A DNA stretch of 64,000 nucleotides from positions 4,885,003 through 4,949,002 of the forward strand of contig NC_034010.1 of the NCBI RefSeq assembly GCF_000346465.2, given 5' to 3'. Every line of letters begins with the position of its first letter. The first letter of the stretch is position 1. Of this stretch, positions 11,729 to 27,300 are shown piece after piece. The notes below the pieces were generated by a model. That model saw nothing but the letters and a program-made list of their open reading frames with translations, did no database searches and was not told the DNA's origin. The stretch comes from Prunus persica (taxonomy: Eukaryota > Streptophyta > Magnoliopsida > Rosales > Rosaceae). The translations under genes were made by a program, and so were the position numbers.

Positions 11729-14700
11729 TCATGCCTCAGCTAGTTTTAACCGAGGAACTATGTTCATTGATTGAAGTTCCTGGAAGCAAGCATTCAACAG
11801 TTGAAAGGTTACTTAAGATTGAAGCTGTGAAATGTAGGGAAAAACAACAAAAAGAAGAAAAAAAGATTTCACTCAAGTTATGTCTATTCTTAAACATCAG
11901 GCATGCAGAACCATTACCGACATTCTTTAGGGTATGCTAGTTAACCATGATAACTTGCTCATCAACCCCTTTTAATAAAATTAAACCAAGAGAAATAGCT
12001 GACCATTCTTTTTAGACACATAAAAATGTTGTGAACAAATAAGGCATATGGTTTCGGACAAAAAAAGTAAATTTTCACATAACGAAATCCGTCAAAACTA
12101 GAGAAACAAAACTTGGAAGAAGGAATTTTCCAAGGCAGTTAAAACTATATCAAGAGCCATTTTTGCAAATCAGGAAACATACAAAGAGGCAAATTTTCAG
12201 GTTTTCTTTTGGATCACAATTTTAAGCGGTTAATTAGACAAATTAAATTGCAAACCCAGTATCTAACTCAGAATGTTATGTCTTACTATACTACAGGGAA
12301 TGTTAAGAGACCTTCCACAAACAGGGGATGTGCCAGCTTGGATAAGCAAAAGAAGATTCACTGAATTGCCAAGCTTTACCTGAATCAAGAGCTTGCAAGC
12401 ATAGGGAAGCTTCATGGTGGAAATATTATCCCCATTTTTACACGAGGAACAAATTCCAGTTTTCAGCTTATGGTTGTAATAGCCCAACAAACCGCACACT
12501 CTGCAAACCTGAGGCAAAAGCAAATATTAGAAGCTACAATACAATGTCGTGTCTGAGATACCACCTTTTGAAAATTTTCAGAAAAGTTATGGTTTTTCAT
12601 AGGATTGGTTTGCTTTATGGAAGATCCAAAATAATATAGTGGGTCCACAACTATCAAATCCAACCATTCAAGTGTCACACCGTCACTGAAGTTTATTGGT
12701 AATTTTGACACAATATCACTTTGTGCTGATTTCTACCAAAATTACAACCTAACAGGTCTGAATTAAGTAATTGCACCGAAGAAAAAAATAATAATAAGAA
12801 GAATGTCATGTTGCAGAGGCACGCGAGGCGTACCATGAAGAAATAAGTCAGCCCGAAACTCTTACTAGGAAGAAGAAATCTCCCTTTTTCGTTTTTGACA
12901 TGCAACGGAAAATATCTGGAAGGTAGATTTATTAAAGAAGCACAAGCAGTAAGTACCTGAACTTCAAAAGGATCACTAGAGATCATTAGGCGTTCATAAA
13001 GCAACATACTAGCACCATAAGCAATCAAACAATCACGCTCCATTTCTCCCACTCGTAGTCCTGGTAGATGAATAACATTAGAACAAACAGAACTGCTTAA
13101 CGTGAAATTAATTTGATATATCAAAGATAAAATCACAACCTCCATTTCGGGCTTTTCCCTCAGTAGGTTGTCTAGTTAGACTGACTCGGGGACCGCTTCC
13201 TCGTGCATGCATTTTATCTAGGACCTGAACATCATGTATTTATATGATATCATAAATATGACGTTGAAGTTTTAATGATCCGTAAATGTAAACTGCGCAA
13301 TAATTAAAGTGTTTGATACACTTAAAATAAAATATGCCATGTTTTATGTGATAAGAGTAAATATTGTGAAGAAACTAATGTCTTCCAAGAAGCACGTAAA
13401 ATAGCCATGATTGAAGATCAAAACGATCGTAGTGATAACTTTGGAAGGAACTGAAGATTCGCAAGCGTGTAAAATAGCCATGATTGAAAATTGAAATCTC
13501 ACCATATGTTTTAACTTCTGATAGTAAATTGGTCCCATGAATATATATGCCTGTAATGGGCAACCTGTGATACCTGGAGGATAAACACATGCATTAAGAC
13601 AGTTTCTTTCGTATGATATAGATCTGTCTCAGCACATGGAACACTGTTAAGGAGCTCCTTTTAATTCAAATTAAACATAGTGAAGACCATAATTGTTTTA
13701 GGTTTTAGAAGCATAAGATATGACTCCTTTTTTAAGTATATTAAATATAAAGCTTCTAGTTGACATCATGACTCATGAGGGCCATCCTATTCGTTTCAGA
13801 AAAGTACATTTACAGTCAGTCATACAATTCTTTAGATAAACAACAAATATGCAAAAAATAATCATACTTCATAGCATATCCTTTGGAGCTCGAGAATTAC
13901 AGGATTTAAGCCAATAAGTAAAACTACTGCATCATCTATGTCCAGTAATTTTCAGAATTTCTTAAGCCACAAGACTACCACTTATTATTGGGTTGGGCAT
14001 GAGTCAGTACCATTGATGAGGCCAAGCAAATTAGAGGTCTGAAGAATAGGGAGGAAGAGTTCTTTCCACAAAAGATAGTTGTCACGGGTTAGTTTAATAG
14101 GAAGAAGGCTGGAAACACGGTGGTTAGAGATGGGAGGAGTGTAGGTGTGGAGGGCAGGGTCAGAAGTGGGAGGATGAGAATCAGAAAAAGGGTTAGTGAA
14201 GGGTGGGGTTGCCATGGCAGTAGATCAGAGAGGGCAGCAGAGAAAAGTTACTGTGTGGTGTTAATGGCTCATGATACCATGATAGAATTCATACTGAGAA
14301 GGAAAAAGGTCTGTAGGTGTTGAGAAAAGCAATGTCTATAATTCTATTAATATTGATAATGGGTTACAATCAATGTAGCAGACAATGAAAGACTGCGGCT
14401 CTTGACATTTACAATTGAGGTAAAAGGTGTGGATATATACACAAGAGACTACAGAAAACCCTAGGGCAAGGACCCCTGAGGATGACTCAGCAGATAAGAA
14501 CAAGGAATATGCTTGTCCTTGTGTTGAATATGCCTTTGTGACCGTTGGAGCATAGCAGCTGTCATAGCATCGGTGTGTTAATCATTTTCTGGTTTTTGCT
14601 GGGTGTGATGATCATTTTGATCAACCATAGAGTTATGGCTAATAGTAATCTCATGTCTTACAAATCACAAAGCACTCTTTTTCAGTTCTTTAGTTTAGAT

Positions 14701-15141
14701 ATAGCAACCACAGTACCATCTATATATTTACAATAGTTTCTAAATTTGGCAATTTGGAGCTTAAGAATGGTATATATAATTTATAACTACAACTTTTTCC
14801 CAGCTTAAACTAATGCATTATTTATAATTAAGCGTTGGTTCCCACAATGGACATCTATAGATTATCAATATTAACTATGACTGAAAATGAAGGAGAGCTG
14901 ATGATCTTAGGCTAATGTAATTCAATTTAGAAAATCATATTGATGTACAACCTACAAACGCATCTAGATATTAAATAGTTCAAAGATTAGTAAAATACGT
15001 AATATTTGAAAATTCTTGAAAATTCAAACTAAACTATAATTATGATATGATAGCACTAGAGGAACCAAGATGATAATGTTGTTTCATCAGTTACGTTTAT
15101 GAATAGGGCTAATTTTGTCATTTGCTGTGTAGCCAGATTGA

Positions 15142-15180
<39 letters not shown>

Positions 15181-18100
15181 ATACTTCATAAAGAACCAAA
15201 ATGCAACTATGAGGTAAGTTGTTCGTCCATTCAAATTAAACTTACGATATCCAAGATGGTCTAGAAAGATGAAATCTTTTGAATCAGATAAAGCCTGGAA
15301 CATCTGGATTCAACTTAATCTCTTATAAATTCAAATAACCAATCTTTGGATCTTTTAGCATTGCAAGAAAACATCTAGCATATCAGACTGCAATTTATTC
15401 AGAAAATGATCTAATAGACACTTTAAAACATTTTCATGTGAATAGGCAATAAAATTTTCATGTGACCATGCAATGAATTTCAGAAGCAAAGCCACAACCT
15501 GAGTATATAAAGTCCTTGCCATCGTAGCTAAATCCCATCCTCACAAGGGTTTCACTATCACAAAAGAGAAATTATTTACTGAAAAGAAATCTGGAAAAAA
15601 AACATAGAAGATAATGCAAAACAATAGATGATTTAAGCACCTTATAGCTTCAACCTTGTCTGCATGACCACCTGGTTCACCAAACGCACTGCCATAGTGA
15701 AACCTGCCACATGACACTCCTGCTTTACCCCCAAGAAGCTCTATCATCTTGCCTACAGTCATTCGACTGACAGAAAACCGGAAAAGAGAAACACACGAAT
15801 CATATACACATAGGAAGATTCCAATGATATCTACAGCAGAACATAGTCAGAAACCCAGAAGATCAATAAACACTAAACAAAAGATAGGAATGTAACATTC
15901 AAACTTAGAAAGAACTACTTCAAATGATTTCCACACGAAATTCTAGAAAAATCTTAAGCATGGATTCCACATAGTATAACCTCAGATTGTCCCGTTTTAC
16001 GTATTTCTAGGAGTGCTGAAATGCAATACAATCCATCAACTGACCCAAATGATATGAGACCTAAGACCTACATAATGATTTGTGTTTAACAACCTGGCCT
16101 GGAATTTTTATTTTTTAGACCTGTTATATACTCATAATCCTTTTATTCGTTAATCTCTTTTCTCATTTTTGAGAAATGGAAGCCCAACCACCCGTACCCT
16201 TGAAATGGAAAACCTAATCTGCTATGAATTAAGGAATACTTTAGATTGAAATCTTAAAAACAAAAGAAACGGTAGAAATTGAAAAAAATTAGCTATTAGA
16301 AAACAAAATAAATGGTACGACTTTGCAGTTTCTGAATTATCAATCAGAAACAACATTGCTTATGAAACTCAAAATAATGAATAGTGAGGATACAAACGCA
16401 CATCCTGAACATGAATTGACCCACTGAAAACTCATCCTTAACATCAGTTTCAAATGATCATATTTTCTAATAACATAACCTATATTTCAAGAATGAGTAA
16501 TTGACCAAAAAAATATATATATTTCAAGAATAAGTAGAAAATTCCATTTGATCTTTTCCACTCAATTCACACAAACCACATATTGACTCAATTTGCACAT
16601 GATTGATAAAACAATGAAATTTACAATAAGTAGTTCTAAAAGAAGGAATTACCTTGGAAACCCATGAGGATTCATAATTAAATCAGGGCAAATGCCACGC
16701 TCAGAAAACGGGAAATCTTCCTGCTGGACAATGGTGCCACAAACACCTTTCTGTCCATGTCTGCTACTAAACTTATCACCAACCTGCATAAATGAAAATA
16801 TATTTTAGAGGATCCTAAAAGGTAAGCACAAGTATCTTAGATGACAAAACAATCTCTTGCCTCTGGTCTGCGAGTATGACGAATTAAGAATTTGAAACAT
16901 AAGTTATTATGTTTATCAGAACAAAGAGCCACTTTATCGACCACACATGATTCCCCTTGAGGCCCATCATATCTTTGTGGAACAGACTTAAACTCGCTGC
17001 ATATGAAAATGGGTGTAAGGAAATGAGGGAAATGATACAATCAGAATCCTAGTTTGAATACACGGGGCAAACAAAGTAGCCAACCTATCATGTAATGCTG
17101 ATTTAAATTGCCCCCTTGTGACAATAGGGACCTGTTTATTTATTAAGATGTCATTTCGTCTAATAATTTCCCCAGGTGCAGCAAGCCCATCATCATCCAG
17201 CACCTATAAAAAATGCAATTCAAACGATATTATAACAAGACAACGATAAAAGATGTTGACCAAACTGAACTGGAGAAGAGACATATAAAGACTGCAGTTA
17301 AACAACAAATATAAGAAGTTAAGATAATTGCACCACCACACCATGTAGGTAGAGGTACAAGGATTTAAGGAAAGGGAGGGAAGAGGGCTTTGCATTACCC
17401 GCATTGGTCCAGAATCAAAACCATCTCTATTGGGCCTCAGTATTCTGTCTTGTGTGTTATTATCATATTTTTGATTCACTGCGCAATACCTACTCAGAAA
17501 CATCTTCTGTAAGTAACCATAAATATCTAAACACTTGAGCAACCAACAGTGTACGGCAAAGTTGTGATATTGTTATATGCAGTCGCCCCAATGAAATTGG
17601 GTACCTTTTCATATGAATACAACGACCAAAACCACGATCCAAAGATGCCTTGTTCATGACTATTGCGTCTTCTATGTCGTAGCCACTATAACTCATCACA
17701 GCAACAGTTGCATTCTGCCCAGCTCCAAGTTTATCATAGCCCACCTGAAGAAAAAGTGATTAATTTACCAACTACAGTTGCAACAGCAACCCAAATAGAG
17801 TATAGGGTATACTAACCAACTCAATGGTCTTTGTTGTCAATAATGGCCGTTGAGGATACACCAGAAGGTAAAGCAATGAGTCCATTCGATGGAGCTACAA
17901 AAAAATAAAGGCAAAAAAAAAGAAGAAGTCACGATTATGGTTGTAACTTGCATCAATAATGGCAAGAAATATGGCTGAACACAGGAGCTCTACGATGAAA
18001 GTACATAACCAAGTTTTGGTAACTTTCAATGCGCAAGAGGAAAACAAACATAAAAAAGGGTTAAGATCACCATGGAAACATAACAAAAAATCTTTTCTAA

Positions 18101-21100
18101 AAGAGCTTAAACAGTGAGTGGGAAGAAGGGCCTCTTTCTTTGGCCAAAGGGGTAAAGGGGCCATGTACTAATAAACCACTTGCCTGGTTATATGCAATAT
18201 TTCCCATTGCTTGCTTTCCCATTGCACACTATATAAAGACCAAAGGGCTCAATTAGAATCATATAGTTAGAAATTTGGGTAACCTGAAAAAAATAAAATT
18301 TATCACAGAGTAAGACAAGAAAACCTGGTACGTATTTCTAGGAGACTGGTTGTGGTGAGGATATGGAATTAGACCAGCAATAACACCTAAGAGGGTTAAA
18401 GGCTCTATTTCGATATGTGTTGTTTCCGTTGTTGCCTCCTCTTCATATAGAGCAATCTATAAAAAGATAATTATGAATATTGAGTAAATGTCTATCAAGT
18501 ACATCTCAAAATGAAAAACTTCATAAGTAAGGCTTAGACAGGAACAAACCAAAGAATTGTTCTCCTCATTAACATCAAGATACTCGATCAACCCATCACT
18601 TAAAAAATCATCAAATGTGCGGACTCCAGCCTTAAAAAGCAAAAGATATTAAGATATCAGCTTTAGTAACAATTATTTTGGTAGGAGAAGCAGCAAAAAG
18701 TATATTCACCTTCAACTCCAGCATATGATGTTCTTTGACCCTTGATATGCCCTTATCAGCAATAACTAGCGGACGACAAACTCGACCACCATCAGAAGCA
18801 ATGTAAACACAATGCTGATAAAATTCTTAACTGTGTCAGGTATTTAATCATAAAAACTAGTTCCAGGGAAAAAATAGCAGAAACATGAATTGGAGACTAC
18901 AATGATAAATTATACTTAGAACGTTTTACTTTCTATCATTACAGGTGGAGAGATCAAACAACATAACAATTCTATTCAAACTGCTACAACATTATAGATT
19001 GTTATTATATGCATTTCCAGATTTGCTTCATAAATTCTAATGGGGAAAGTGATGACAGGAGGGTGACTTAATGTTGCCCAAATTTGCTTCACAAATTCTA
19101 ATTGCAGAAAGTGACAAGGACCATAAGGCTGTTCAATCAGCTGTACAGGAAAAAAAAAGTTTTGAGTGACAACTGAGCTGGAATTGTATAGGTCCAAGAG
19201 AAAAAATAATTTAGCGGTGGTTTGAAAGGATTTTATTTTTTTCAGCATTGGACAAGCTTTATCTTCAGGTAAGGCACAGGGATCTTACTAGAGGAGTATC
19301 AAGTCATCATCTGACTCTACTCGATTATAATTGAAAAGTTGGGAACCTGGTACATTTAGGCTTGAAATGGGGTTAGAAGTTACAAATTGGGTTCCTTGCA
19401 TCAGAGTCGAGTAGTCTCAAAACCTTCCTACATCAAGTTAATAATAGCCTCTACAGGCTCATTAAAGGGGATTGAAGATGCCATTGCCCACGAAGCGCAT
19501 GCCTTGTAAGTGGAAAAGAATCACATGTAGTAGTTTGCAGCTATAAAAAGGAATTAGAAGAGGAAGAAAAAAGTAATTTGGAAGTTAAGAATTTACCTGT
19601 TTTTCATTGACAAAAACACTTACAAACTCCCCAATTTTCCCAGCTCTGCGCAACTTTCTCATTGCAGCAGCAAAATGCTAAGATTTAACAAAAATGATTG
19701 AATGAAATAAGTATCTATCACCAAAGAGGAATACACACAGCACCAAGACACTAATACATAAATCATATAACAGAAACATCATCTGCAAATTTTTCTGGCA
19801 GGACAGCCCATCACACCTGGTCATTTTTGTGACTGGCAAACAAACTGAACAGCCGTGATGGAACTATATGTGCGTGCGTATGCATAGACATCTGTATGGA
19901 ACATTGTTATTACCTGTGGCTTCCTATGCTTTCCAAGGATGTTTCCGTTGAACAAAACTAGAAAAGAATATGGTGTGTGAAGCTCCTCTCCTGATAGTAC
20001 TTCCAAGCCTTCAACACCCAAACAGTAGCACTATTGCACAAGAAATTAAATAACACAAAGTGTAAGCCTTTCGCACTAAAAAAGGAATAAACTAAAAATT
20101 AATATGGCCAGTGGATTAGCTAATGCACATACAGGAACAATAAATGTTCAGTTTCTGAATATCTTTTCAAACTATAGGGGATATCTGCTGAAGCTAGATA
20201 TTATCTACAAGTCCAATTGATTTTTTGGAAGTCAACAAATTGCAGGTCCTACTTAAATCAGTTTTCAGGAAAACATATAAAATCCTATCTTTTAATTGAC
20301 AGCAAAACATAAGAAACTTTCATTTTCTAACAAAGATTATTTTGCCGAAACTACAATTCTGGTCCTTATAATTTTAGGCTATTTACTACTTAGTTCCAAC
20401 TTCTCAGTAGATTTTTTTTTCCATTGAAGTCCCTGTAATTAATAACTGATGCAATTAAGTATAAATCAGGATTTTCCTCAGTTAAATTAATGGAATGTGC
20501 ACGTTCTGCATACAAAGTTATTATTCATCATGTTGAAAAAAAAAACACTCTAAAACTGTACTAATGACCCTTTTACGTGGCTTCATTGCATATATACATT
20601 AAACTTTTTAATTGCTTTGAAAAGAAACTATTTATTGATCAATTTTTAAAGAAACACAAATAGTTGTGCACAAGAAGTCTGTGGGACCAAAATTAACCAC
20701 GTCTTGCTACGTGTCTAACGCGAATGAACAAGACTAAAGTGCCCTCACACCTTTAACTGGGTTAAACGGACTGTGAATTCAGAATTGTTTAAAGGGGCCC
20801 AATACGAATTAAGAAACTATCAACCCTTCCATCAGGGGGTCCTTGGCTAGCACCACACCATAATGTCCCCTCACCTCGAGGTTTGTTCATCTTACAGGGT
20901 ATAATCATTGCTCGAGAAAGGTGGAGATCTTTTGCTCCAACAAAGATTACATCAGAACTAAACAAACAAGGACAGACATACACAATACAGATGCAGATAG
21001 ATACAAATACCATCCCACGGACATGCACATTCTGTCAATTTAAATGATAGAAATCTTGATTTGATCTTTATTTCAACCGTTATTAATTGCAGTGATTTCA

Positions 21101-24100
21101 TTGAAAAATATTAAAATAATAGAGGCCCAAAACAAATTTAATCCTATAAAAACATTTTGGTACCACAAATTAATATATGTATCCAAGAAATTGCAACCTA
21201 ATTATAGAACCAACATTAGCACGATAATATACTAACCTATAACGAACAAGAATCAAATATCTAATGTATACATAAAATGTAGGAATGAGAACTATACTCA
21301 ATTTTATTATTTAGCATCTACTACCCAGAGTTTTCAAAGGCAAATTGAGGCCCAACTCAGAATGAGGCGAAAGGGAAATGCCTCCTGCATCCCTTTGAAA
21401 AGCCAAAATGCCTGAAGACTTGGACTTTTTGATGAAGCATGTGCCTCGCTCCAAAAGGTGTGTCTTGTGCACACTAGTTTCTTAGAGCTTGGGATTTTGA
21501 AAAGATAAAAAGGAAAAAAAAAAAAAAAAAAACCCTTTCTCCTTCCCAATAGCAGCAAAAGAAACCTTAACCCGAAACAACCTACCGCTATAATATAGTA
21601 AAATATAATGCAATTCTTCAACCATATAAGACTTAACAATTACACATGCAAATGCAGAAGGTACTGCAATTATTAAATATGCCATCACTTATTGTATGAT
21701 GCAGCACAATAAGTGAAAACAAAAATTACACCTCCATGAGTATATTAAAAATGTGTGATGACGAGCATACCAGAGAAATTAACGGGCTCTCCTCTTCATC
21801 AGTTGTCACATGAGTCATCAGGGCCAAGTTTTTTATCAGTCCGCAAGGTTCACCTTCTGGAGTATCACAAGGGCAAAGCATGCCCCACTTCACCAAAAGC
21901 GATAAAGAAAAAGCAAAATACCGTAAGTACAAAGATACATATATATTCAGATATCCATCATGTAAAAGGTGGCACATTTTCAAAGCGTTGCAAAGACATC
22001 ACCCTTACCTGGCTAGGTTGTAAAGCCCTAGGTCCACTTACTTTCCGTGTCTTCTCAAATTGCGGCTTGATTCTGGTCATATGGCCTAGACACCCTATAA
22101 AAGATAACCTCGCTAACACCTGCCATAAGAGGGAACTTTATGAATCAAACCTGAGAGAGCCTAAGAACCACAGACTCAGGAATTTATTTATTTATTTTTT
22201 TAAACATGCACCAAGAATTGATTTTGTATTTGTTTTCGAATATATATAGAAAAAGGAGCACAAGAGAAGATCGAGAATATGTCCATCTTTTTTTTTTTCA
22301 GATAATGACAAGAAAAAAAGTCAAGAACTCCATCTGAACAAAGCCTCCAGCCCTATAACAAAGCTGAACGAGTTACAATCAACAAAGCTCACACACATCA
22401 AGATGAATCACACTAAAGAAAATATCCCAAAAACTCTTAAACAAACAAACACAGCCAAAAGCAAAAAATCAGACTTCATCCCAAATAAAATCAACAGCTT
22501 ACACTCTCACTAAAAATTATACAGTTGCCTTTTGTTTGATAGGGAATGATATTTTTTTTTTGGACAAACTACATAAAACCTCCCTAACCATAGGGTCATT
22601 TTCAAGTTCATACTCACCTTTAGGGACATTTACGAGTACATACTCAAACCCCCAGAAAATCTTCAAATTGCCCCCTCTGTTACATAAACTGTTAATGAAT
22701 CTGTTAAATACTGATGTGGCAAATATGAGTCCTATTTTTCAATGAAGTGGACTCCATATGGCAAATTAATAATAAACATTTTTAAAAATCATAAATTCTT
22801 TACAGTTATTTAGAAAAATTAAAAAATAAAAAATAAAAAAACCTAAACGGCCAAATCGCTCATCACCCAGCCCCCCTCTCGATCGATCTTGCTGCCCAAT
22901 TCCGATGAAGACACCCACCACAAGAGTCCTGATTGCACAAGTGAGAAAATGACTCCACTTTTTGTCTGTATTAGTTAGTTGAGAGTTGGTTAGATTAACT
23001 CTTTATTAACTGAGAGAGTCTGTATTGAGGAGTGAGTTGAGAAATCATATCCTGTTCTTTGTGAAAGAAATAATATCATTGTTGTTCTTGAGATATTGAG
23101 TTAAGGTTGAAGGCAGTTTCTATCAGCCCAGCGCCCCTCCTGATCGCCCATCGCACCTCCTGATAGACCCTAAATCTCTCAGCCCAGCGCCACCCCTCTT
23201 CTCCACACAGCCCCGCCCCAGCCCCATCCCCTTTCCCTCCGTCCCTCTTTGTCTCTCTCTCTCTCTTACATCTGGTTAAGTCCAATTATGCTAACACACC
23301 CATATCCCCACCACCAAGCCCCATACCCAGATCTGCAAGTGGCTAGACTCCAGATTGTGAAACAAATGCAGCAACATCCATTTTTATTTTTTTTTCTTGA
23401 ATGATCCAACCATTTGGACTAATATGGAGGAACCAAAATCACGCCCTTGAAAAAATCGATAACCCATTTTCAAAACGCGACCAAGTTCTCGAAGCTCAAA
23501 GTTGCAGGAGTAGGGGATTTGGCTGGAACAAGATGGGTTGTAAAGCTGGTATGGGTGGCCTAGGTAAGTTATTTGGGGATGTGAGTGGAGGAGCTGGGTG
23601 GTCGTTTGGGTGGCTTGGGTGGTGGTTTTGGTGGCTGGAGTAGCTGGGTTCGCTGGGTAGGGGGCTTGGAGGAGAGAATTTTTAATTTTTAATATGATTT
23701 TAATTTTTTATTATATATTTGTACACTTGGAAGTTCATGTCATTAAAAAATTGGACCCATATTGCCACATCAGCATTTAACAGGATTCATTAACGGTTTA
23801 TGTAACCGGGGGGGGGGGGGGGGGAGGCGCAATTTGTAGGTTTTCCAGGGGTTTGAGTATTTACTCATAAATGTCCCTAAAGGTGGGTATGAACTTGAAA
23901 ATGACCCTATACTTTGGGGCTTTTATGTAGTTTGTCTTCTTTTTTTTTTCCAGAACGAAGTTACTAAAACAGTATGTACAAGAAATCCATTAATTACCAC
24001 ACACAAAAAAGGGTAAGAAGATTTGCCCACATTATGGGAGGGGACACCAATGAAGAGATAATTAACAACACGACCTTCCGTTTTTTGAAGTGGCCATCTT

Positions 24101-24272
24101 GTCCACTTTCTCTGTATTTTTATTGTTTCCCAGCAATAATATTTGCCTTTTTACTGGCAAAAAATGCTAACATTATTGAAAGATTCTAGAAGATACATAC
24201 TACATATGCACATATGTCTACAATAAAAATACATGGTTTATAGGAGATAACACCATAAAAAATACAGCGTAA

Positions 24273-24333
<61 letters not shown>

Positions 24334-27300
24334 ATGGTTTATAGGAGAGAGCACATTACAAAGAATGTAGATGATGGGAAGCAAACCTGTGTCATTCCTT
24401 TACTGTCCATCTTGAACCGTTTGATATTGAAGTTTCCGGTAGATAGGGTTCTTTCAAGGCCATGGGTAATACTATCTTTAATTATGCACTGCAGTAGGAA
24501 AAAATAAAATAAACAAAAGAGAATGAGAGGTTTAAATTTTACATTAAAATTCTTTAAAATGTATATTCATTCAAAAGAAATTTTTAACTCCAAAGTCCAA
24601 TGCTCATTAAGGATAAAACAAGATCTCCGTTACATAAAATGAAATGATAGTGATCGCAATCAAATGACTAAATGATTTCCGATTTGGTTGATTTTTTGCA
24701 CGGATGATCCTTGAAAGAGAGCCTTGAATATAGATGGTTCAGATCACTAGATTGCAAAACGAAGAAAGAATGTCGCATTCTTCTTACATGCAAACATAAT
24801 GATTCCAATGATTCCACAGCCCACCATGATACCCAGAAATGAACCCTCTCCCACATGTATTATTTCTCCAGCCCCTAGCAACATGAAGCAACCTTCTGTT
24901 CTACTCCGTCCAAATAACCCAGAAAACAGCCATTAGAGTGCATTTAACAGAACCATGCCATCTTCATTCCTCCCAAAAACTTAAGCCTTTCACATTGCAA
25001 AACCACAAAAGATTCTGGTATAACCCACCTCAATTTGAACTCCCTAAACAGCATAAAACATAAGAATGAAGAAGAGATGATAAGTTCCTCCCAAAGCACC
25101 CTTACTACACATAACACAACAATGGGGAAATTGTGTGCTCGTTTAATGACCAGGCCTTTTTTGTTCAAATTTCATCTACTTCTTCTCCCCAAGGTACCAA
25201 ATATTGGCAACCAATCTTCCAGTAAAACCCAAGTGTCAATGATCGAAAGGGGCAGAAGGTCTACCTTTCCAGACTTTTCTCCAATGTTTCAGACAAATTT
25301 CAGTAATATAGTGTTTCAGTAGAATTTCACTGTTTTTTGTAGAATTTCTGACAAAATAAGTAGATTTTCAAGAAATGTTAAGGGATATTTAGTAGAATTT
25401 CAGCAAATCCAGCTGAATCTTGGATTAGGTGCTGATCTAATCTGAGAAGTTTGAAGAAGATAAATATGAAGTTGGGCGTTTCATTGTATCTTCTCTGCCC
25501 ACCTCAGGACCAAGAAAGCAACCCCTAGCCTCATCAAATCTCAAATTTATCAATGACTATCATATGCTCCTCCCTTGTGTGTCTTCTGTAATTCAATGTA
25601 CTTGGGTGTTAATGGTTATTGCTCTGCTGTTTCATCCTGTATTGCTGGTTGTTTCTTCTTCAATGAAGTTTGCTGTTTCTGCTCTTCCTAAGAGAGTACC
25701 TCTTAGTTGTTTTAAATTTTATCCTTAATATTGGGCCTATCAAGTTTGTCTCCTTTCCTCTCAGGGTTACCTTCAATTGTAATTCTATCTTTTACGCCAC
25801 TTCGAACCTTTGGCTCTTTTAATGAAGTAATTTTCGAAAGAATAAAGAAAGACAAAGATGAGAAATTTACACGTCTAGTTTTTGCAATATAGATTAGTAT
25901 AACATTTCCTAAGCCTATCTCTAAAATTTTCATGTTCCAAAATAGATGTTCATCATTGTTTAGTTTTCCCTGCCATTTCCACAAATCTGGACTACTGAAA
26001 TATCTACTAATATCGATTTTTTAATCCTTGCTTCTTCCTAGTAAAAACATCATGATGCGTAATTATCAATGGTTGTTATCTGGATTGTAAAGAATACTCA
26101 ATTGAAAGATTGCAGACTATATTAATAATTCCCAGCAGATACCTGTGCAAAGTCAAAACGGCTAGACCTGCTAGGCTTTGTTAATATGTTGTCTACAGCC
26201 TTCTTAACTTCAGCAATCATTGTCTTGAACAGATCCTAAGAAAATAAAGAATGAGGGAAGAACCACATGGAAACAAGTAACAACAAACTTTCAAAACCAT
26301 TCTGTTTAGAATAGGAGAGCAATGAAAGCACACATACCTCAAACAAAAGAGAAATTAATTGGCCAGATAACTCAATCCGCTTGTTCCCAACATAATCCTA
26401 ACATCAAAAGGGGAAAACTCACGTTTTTTTATCTGATATCTGCATAAACAGAAGCAAAAACACAACCCTAGCCCTGACGAAATGCGAACACACAGAACCA
26501 CACTCAACAATAACAAACAACACAGACACATGACAATATCAAGTTTTGGGCCTTTCCAAAAAAAAAAACCCATAACTTGCCATGGCGAAGCTAGGGTTAC
26601 CAGCTCACCTACAAAAGGAATTATCAAGGTACAAAAAAATTTGGCAGCTTGATCTTTACCATAGAAAATAGGATGTGTAATATAGAGGGAAGTGATTTAA
26701 CACCCTTCATGGAATCCTCAAAAATGCCATGGTGTCTCAATTATAAACTGGTAGTGAATGGAGAGCTCTTTGTTATTAATAAACCAACTTTAGCATGGAT
26801 GAAGATCTCAAGTGAATAAAGCTGCAACATTATGAATAACATATGCTTTAGCATGGGTTTCAAACAATCAGTTTGTCCACCCAGAAAGAAGCCATTCCTA
26901 TAAACTTTTTCAGTGTGGATTTCAGCAAACACGATTGTCTTGTTGCTTCTTCAAAATGTTCGGGATGAACTAAAATTCAGAGATTATTTTCTTTGCTTTC
27001 ATTTTAAGGTATTGCCAACATAAAATCAAATCTGGTTTGGAATGATCAAATCTCATTTATTAATCATAAGGAATGGAAAAGAATTTGGAGTGAATTAACT
27101 ACCTTGTCATCCATTGCATCCTTGTTTAAAATTGCATCCATTATCCTTCTCAACATGACAGCAACATATATGCATTTTGGACGAAAATTGTCCTGACACA
27201 CCTACGAAAACAAGAGTGACACAAAAAAATGTTATGATCAAACAAATGAAGCATGTTATAAGATGTTTTAAATTGAGAGAGAGAGAGAGAGGGGGGGTGG

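Noticed and set aside
11695..11940. 81-codon plus-strand frame starting near the end of NRPC2
   Set aside because: It is antisense to the last NRPC2 exon and 3' region; the minus strand carries the conserved [16 protein letters not shown] ending.
21755..22249. 164-codon plus-strand frame
   Set aside because: Shadow of NRPC2 exons 18 and 19 read in antisense.
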